In this document: one piece after another, positions 61,231-64,000 of the stretch
Layout of the letters: each line of letters starts with the position of its first letter
Position numbering within the stretch: the first letter of the stretch is position 1
From: an uncultured Muribaculaceae bacterium
GTDB taxonomy: Bacteria > Bacteroidota > Bacteroidia > Bacteroidales > Muribaculaceae
Assembly (NCBI GenBank): GCA_910579995.1
Contig: CAJTWH010000018.1
Location: 5,542 to 69,541, forward strand
DNA length: 64,000 bases
Direction: 5' to 3'
Notes under the pieces: generated by a model
Databases searched by the model: none
What the model was told of the DNA's origin: nothing
The model's input: only the letters and a program-made list of their open reading frames with translations
Translations under genes and position numbers: made by a program

Positions 61231-61953
61231 TCAATACTTCTTGGCAGTATACAGCGTACAAACGCCGAAAGAGAGAGCTTTATAAGAGGCCTCTGCGAGG
61301 CCTGCTTCTGTCATGAGTGCGGTCATATCGCCTCGCTGCGGGGCGGCGGCGATACTCTCGGGCAGATAAGAGTAGGCGCGGCTGTCGCCTGATATCAACC
61401 GCCCTGCAGCCGGTATAAGCAAACGTGTATAAAGCTTATAGAGCGGTTTGGTAATGGGAGAGACGGGGGTGGAGAGCTCGAGTATCGCCACAGTGCCTCC
61501 GGGCCGGAGTATGCGTGCGATCTCGCGCAAGCCGGCGGCTATATCGGCATAGTTGCGTACGCCGTAGGCTACAGTGACGGCGTCGGCGCTCGCCTCAGGC
61601 AGCCCTGTATGCAGGCAGTCGGCCTGACGGAAAGTGACATCCTCGCCTTTGGTCTTTGCGCGAGCCTTGGAGAGCATGCCTTCGCTCAGGTCAAGGCCGG
61701 TGACCTTGACGCCGCTTATACGGTTGGCAAGGGCGAGGGCTACGTCGCCGGTACCGGTGGCCATATCCACAATATGGCGCGCACCGCTGCGGCGCACGAC
61801 TTTCACGAGCGCACGGAGCCACAGGCGGTCGAGCCCGAAGGTCATGGCGCGGTTCATGAAGTCGTAGGCCGGAGCGATGGCGTCGAACATCGCCTCTACC
61901 TGTTCGGTTTTGGCGCGTTTGTCATCGTAGGGGTTTACGTGCTCTACTTCCAA
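61231..61953 (-). CDS. menG: Demethylmenaquinone methyltransferase
   Basis: The 240-residue enzyme methylates demethylmenaquinone in the last step of menaquinone synthesis. It has the SAM motif VDMATGTGDVALAL, a later DAVTVAYGVRNYADI motif and GGTVAILELSTP, all UbiE/MenG marks. It lies 5 bases after purC. Confidence 0.93.
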   Translation of the reverse strand: MEVEHVNPYDDKRAKTEQVEAMFDAIAPAYDFMNRAMTFGLDRLWLRALVKVVRRSGARHIVDMATGTGDVALALANRISGVKVTGLDLSEGMLSKARAKTKGEDVTFRQADCLHTGLPEASADAVTVAYGVRNYADIAAGLREIARILRPGGTVAILELSTPVSPITKPLYKLYTRLLIPAAGRLISGDSRAYSYLPESIAAAPQRGDMTALMTEAGLAEASYKALSFGVCTLYTAKKY

Positions 61954-61958
61954 CTGAA

Positions 61959-62909
61959 TCAGTTATTGAGATTGGCAAGGAAGTCGAGAACGCCGGTTTC
62001 GATACGTGCGTCGGCACCGTTTTCGTCGGCAGGCACGAATTTCTTGCCTGTAAGGTGCTCGTAGAGTTCGATATAGCGCTCAGAAATGCTGCGGCATACC
62101 TCGGGAGTCATCTCAGGCACGGTCTCGCCGGGACGTCCCATGAAGCCATTCTCCATGAGCCACTGGCGCACAAATTCCTTAGAGAGCTGACGCTGGGGCT
62201 TGCCGGCCTCGAAGAGCTCCTGATAGGTGTCGGCATAGAAGTAGCGCGATGAGTCGGGGGTGTGGACCTCGTCGATGAGGATCACCTTGCCGTCGTGCTT
62301 GCCAAATTCATATTTGGTGTCCACGAGGATAAGGCCCTTGTCGTTTGCCATCTTTGTGCCAATGGCGAAAAGGCGGCGGGTATACTCTTCCATCACCTTG
62401 TAGTCTTCCTCGCTCACGATACCTTGGGCGATGATTTCCTCACGCGAGATATTCTCGTCGTGACCGGCGTCGGCCTTGGTGGTGGGGGTGATGATGGGTT
62501 CGGGCAGACGCTCGTTCTCGCGAAGGCCTTCGGGGAGTTTCACACCGCAAAGCTCGCGCGCACCTGCGGCATACTCGCGCCATGCGCTGCCGGCAAGATA
62601 GCCGCGGATAATCATCTCTACTCTGAAACCTTCGGCACGCACACCGGCGGTGACCATCGGGTCAACCTCGGCAAGTTTCCAGTTGGGAATCTCCTCAGAG
62701 GTGGCGTCGAGGAAGTAGTTGGCAATCTGGTTGAGCACCTGTCCCTTATAGGGAATGCCCTTGGGGAGCACAACATCGAAAGCCGAGATACGGTCGGTAG
62801 CGACCATCACCAACAGGTCGCCTGCGATAGAATAAACATCGCGCACTTTGCCGTGATATACGGGTGCGTCTTGATTGGGGAAATGGAAATCTGTGCTTGT
62901 AAGGGGCAT
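61959..62909 (-). CDS. purC: SAICAR synthetase
   Basis: The 316-residue enzyme joins aspartate to CAIR in purine synthesis. It contains GKVRDVY (ATP-binding), DRISAFDVVLP, the AYLAGSAWREY-like segment and LILVDTKYEFGK with DEVHTPDSSRYF. The length is near the Bacteroidetes form, which is longer than the ~240-residue enterobacterial one. Confidence 0.96.
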   Translation of the reverse strand: MPLTSTDFHFPNQDAPVYHGKVRDVYSIAGDLLVMVATDRISAFDVVLPKGIPYKGQVLNQIANYFLDATSEEIPNWKLAEVDPMVTAGVRAEGFRVEMIIRGYLAGSAWREYAAGARELCGVKLPEGLRENERLPEPIITPTTKADAGHDENISREEIIAQGIVSEEDYKVMEEYTRRLFAIGTKMANDKGLILVDTKYEFGKHDGKVILIDEVHTPDSSRYFYADTYQELFEAGKPQRQLSKEFVRQWLMENGFMGRPGETVPEMTPEVCRSISERYIELYEHLTGKKFVPADENGADARIETGVLDFLANLNN

Positions 62910-62942
62910 AAGAGTGATAATGAATGGTTGTATTGTAGTATG

Positions 62943-63914
62943 TTAATTTTCCGGATTGTCGTCGGGGTGCTCCTTGGCGAGTGCCTCATGACGCTCGTAG
63001 GCCTCGACTATGCGCTGCACAAGGGAGTGGCGCACGATATCTTTCTTGGCGAACTCCACGCGCCCTATGCCGGGGACATTGGCAAGCACCTTGAGGGCCT
63101 GCACAAGACCCGACTGCACCGAGCGCGGCAGGTCGATCTGGGTGACGTCGCCGGTGATTATCATCTTGGCGTTCATGCCAAGGCGCGTGAGGAACATCTT
63201 GATCTGATGTACGGTGGTGTTCTGGGCCTCGTCGAGCACGATGACGGCGTCGTTGAGAGTGCGGCCTCGCATGAAGGCAAGCGGCGCGATCTGTATGACA
63301 TTGCTCTCCATATACTCCTTAAGCTTGATCGAGGGTATCATGTCTTCGAGAGCGTCGTAGAGCGGCTGCAGATAGGGGTCGATCTTGTCTTTCATGTCGC
63401 CGGGGAGGAAGCCGAGCTTCTCTCCGGCCTCCACTGCCGGGCGCGAGAGGATAATCTTGCGCACCTCGCGGTTTTTGAGGGCACGTACGGCAAGGGCGAT
63501 GGCGATATAAGTCTTGCCCGTACCGGCGGGGCCGAGAGCGAAAGTAAGGTCGTTCTTGGCGAAGCTCTCCACCATAAGCTGCTGGTTGGCATTGCGGGCG
63601 CTGATGGGCTTGCCGTTGATACCGTAGATTATCACGCCGTCGCGCTTGAGCTCCTTGGGAGCCTCGCCTTTTATGATATCGAGAATGGCCTCTTCGGTGA
63701 GAGTGTTGTAATGCTCGGCGTAGGCGCTGAGCTCTTTGATCTTGGCCTCGAAATCAGCCGTTTCGGTCTCTTCGCCAATCACACGGATCACCGAGCCACG
63801 CGCCGAAATGCGAAGCTTCGGATAGAGATTTTTGATCAGCTGCATGTTGGCATTGTTCACGCCGTAGAAACACAGAGGATCAACACTGTCGATAATTACT
63901 ATTCTTTCAATCAT
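62943..63914 (-). CDS. phoH: PhoH-like ATPase
   Basis: The 323-residue protein starts MIERIVIIDSVDPLCF (ATG at 63914; an ATG 15 codons earlier is rejected as non-conserved). Residues 128-135 are the Walker A GPAGTGKT, and AVIVLDEAQNTT is Walker B. PhoH-like proteins are predicted RNA-linked ATPases. It starts the phoH-purC-menG run. Confidence 0.93.
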   Translation of the reverse strand: MIERIVIIDSVDPLCFYGVNNANMQLIKNLYPKLRISARGSVIRVIGEETETADFEAKIKELSAYAEHYNTLTEEAILDIIKGEAPKELKRDGVIIYGINGKPISARNANQQLMVESFAKNDLTFALGPAGTGKTYIAIALAVRALKNREVRKIILSRPAVEAGEKLGFLPGDMKDKIDPYLQPLYDALEDMIPSIKLKEYMESNVIQIAPLAFMRGRTLNDAVIVLDEAQNTTVHQIKMFLTRLGMNAKMIITGDVTQIDLPRSVQSGLVQALKVLANVPGIGRVEFAKKDIVRHSLVQRIVEAYERHEALAKEHPDDNPEN

Positions 63915-64000
63915 AGACTCAGACTTGCCGGTATTGGTAAAGCCTCTGCAAAAGTACATAAAAAATTCGAGATTTTTTACACCGGCAGAATAAAAAGGTC

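Overview
The window looks like chromosomal DNA of a gut Bacteroidales bacterium, probably in or near Muribaculaceae. The reasons are family-level: promoters of the Bacteroidetes type (TTTG about 19-23 bases before TAnnTTTG), no Shine-Dalgarno-like sites, a DUF3078 outer-membrane protein, a DUF2795 protein, a bifunctional RibBA, a Bacteroidetes-type malate dehydrogenase, and plant-polysaccharide hydrolases next to sugar catabolism genes. Species cannot be set from the sequence alone.

Layout. 1-12.7 kb is core genome: tRNA-Glu and rpsT, two AT-rich orphan genes, a GNAT acetyltransferase with mutS, a divisome-type membrane protein with trmD, an ECF sigma factor, an acyltransferase, and a polyprenyl synthase with a lipoprotein. 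htpG lies at 12.8-14.9 kb. From 15 to 28.6 kb is an accessory region of orphan genes: a gene behind a long folded leader, yaaA, a eukaryote-like kinase, a four-helix-bundle protein, a likely non-coding RNA, a crippled DnaB-like ATPase, a run of tightly coupled unknown genes with a new repeated domain, and a hydrolase fusion joined to a DprA-like gene. Two near-identical, RNA-like repeats of about 190 bases flank that last pair. Small palindromes of the type TCGGGC-N3-GCCCGA are scattered through this region, and two genes in it appear frameshifted.

28.7-37.7 kb returns to ordinary genes: DUF2795, rubrerythrin, a His-rich CobW-type metallochaperone, and the histidine-utilisation operon ftcD-hutU-hutH-hutI, which degrades histidine to glutamate using tetrahydrofolate. 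An AbiE-type toxin-antitoxin pair (37.7-39.3 kb) is framed by two copies of one palindrome. A riboflavin/LptF operon, a DUF4143 ATPase behind three 18-bp repeats, a glycosyltransferase and malate dehydrogenase follow.

46.5-56.2 kb is a single-direction galacturonate operon: uxaC, a hexuronate transporter, uxaB and uxaA turn hexuronates into 2-keto-3-deoxygluconate, and the linked GH28 and GH106 hydrolases would release galacturonate and rhamnose from pectin. 56.3-64 kb holds a PDDEXK nuclease-like gene, two thioredoxins (one lacking the active-site cysteine pair), dtd, a DUF3078 operon, and menG, purC and phoH. Function calls come from recognised motifs and family knowledge; no database search was run.
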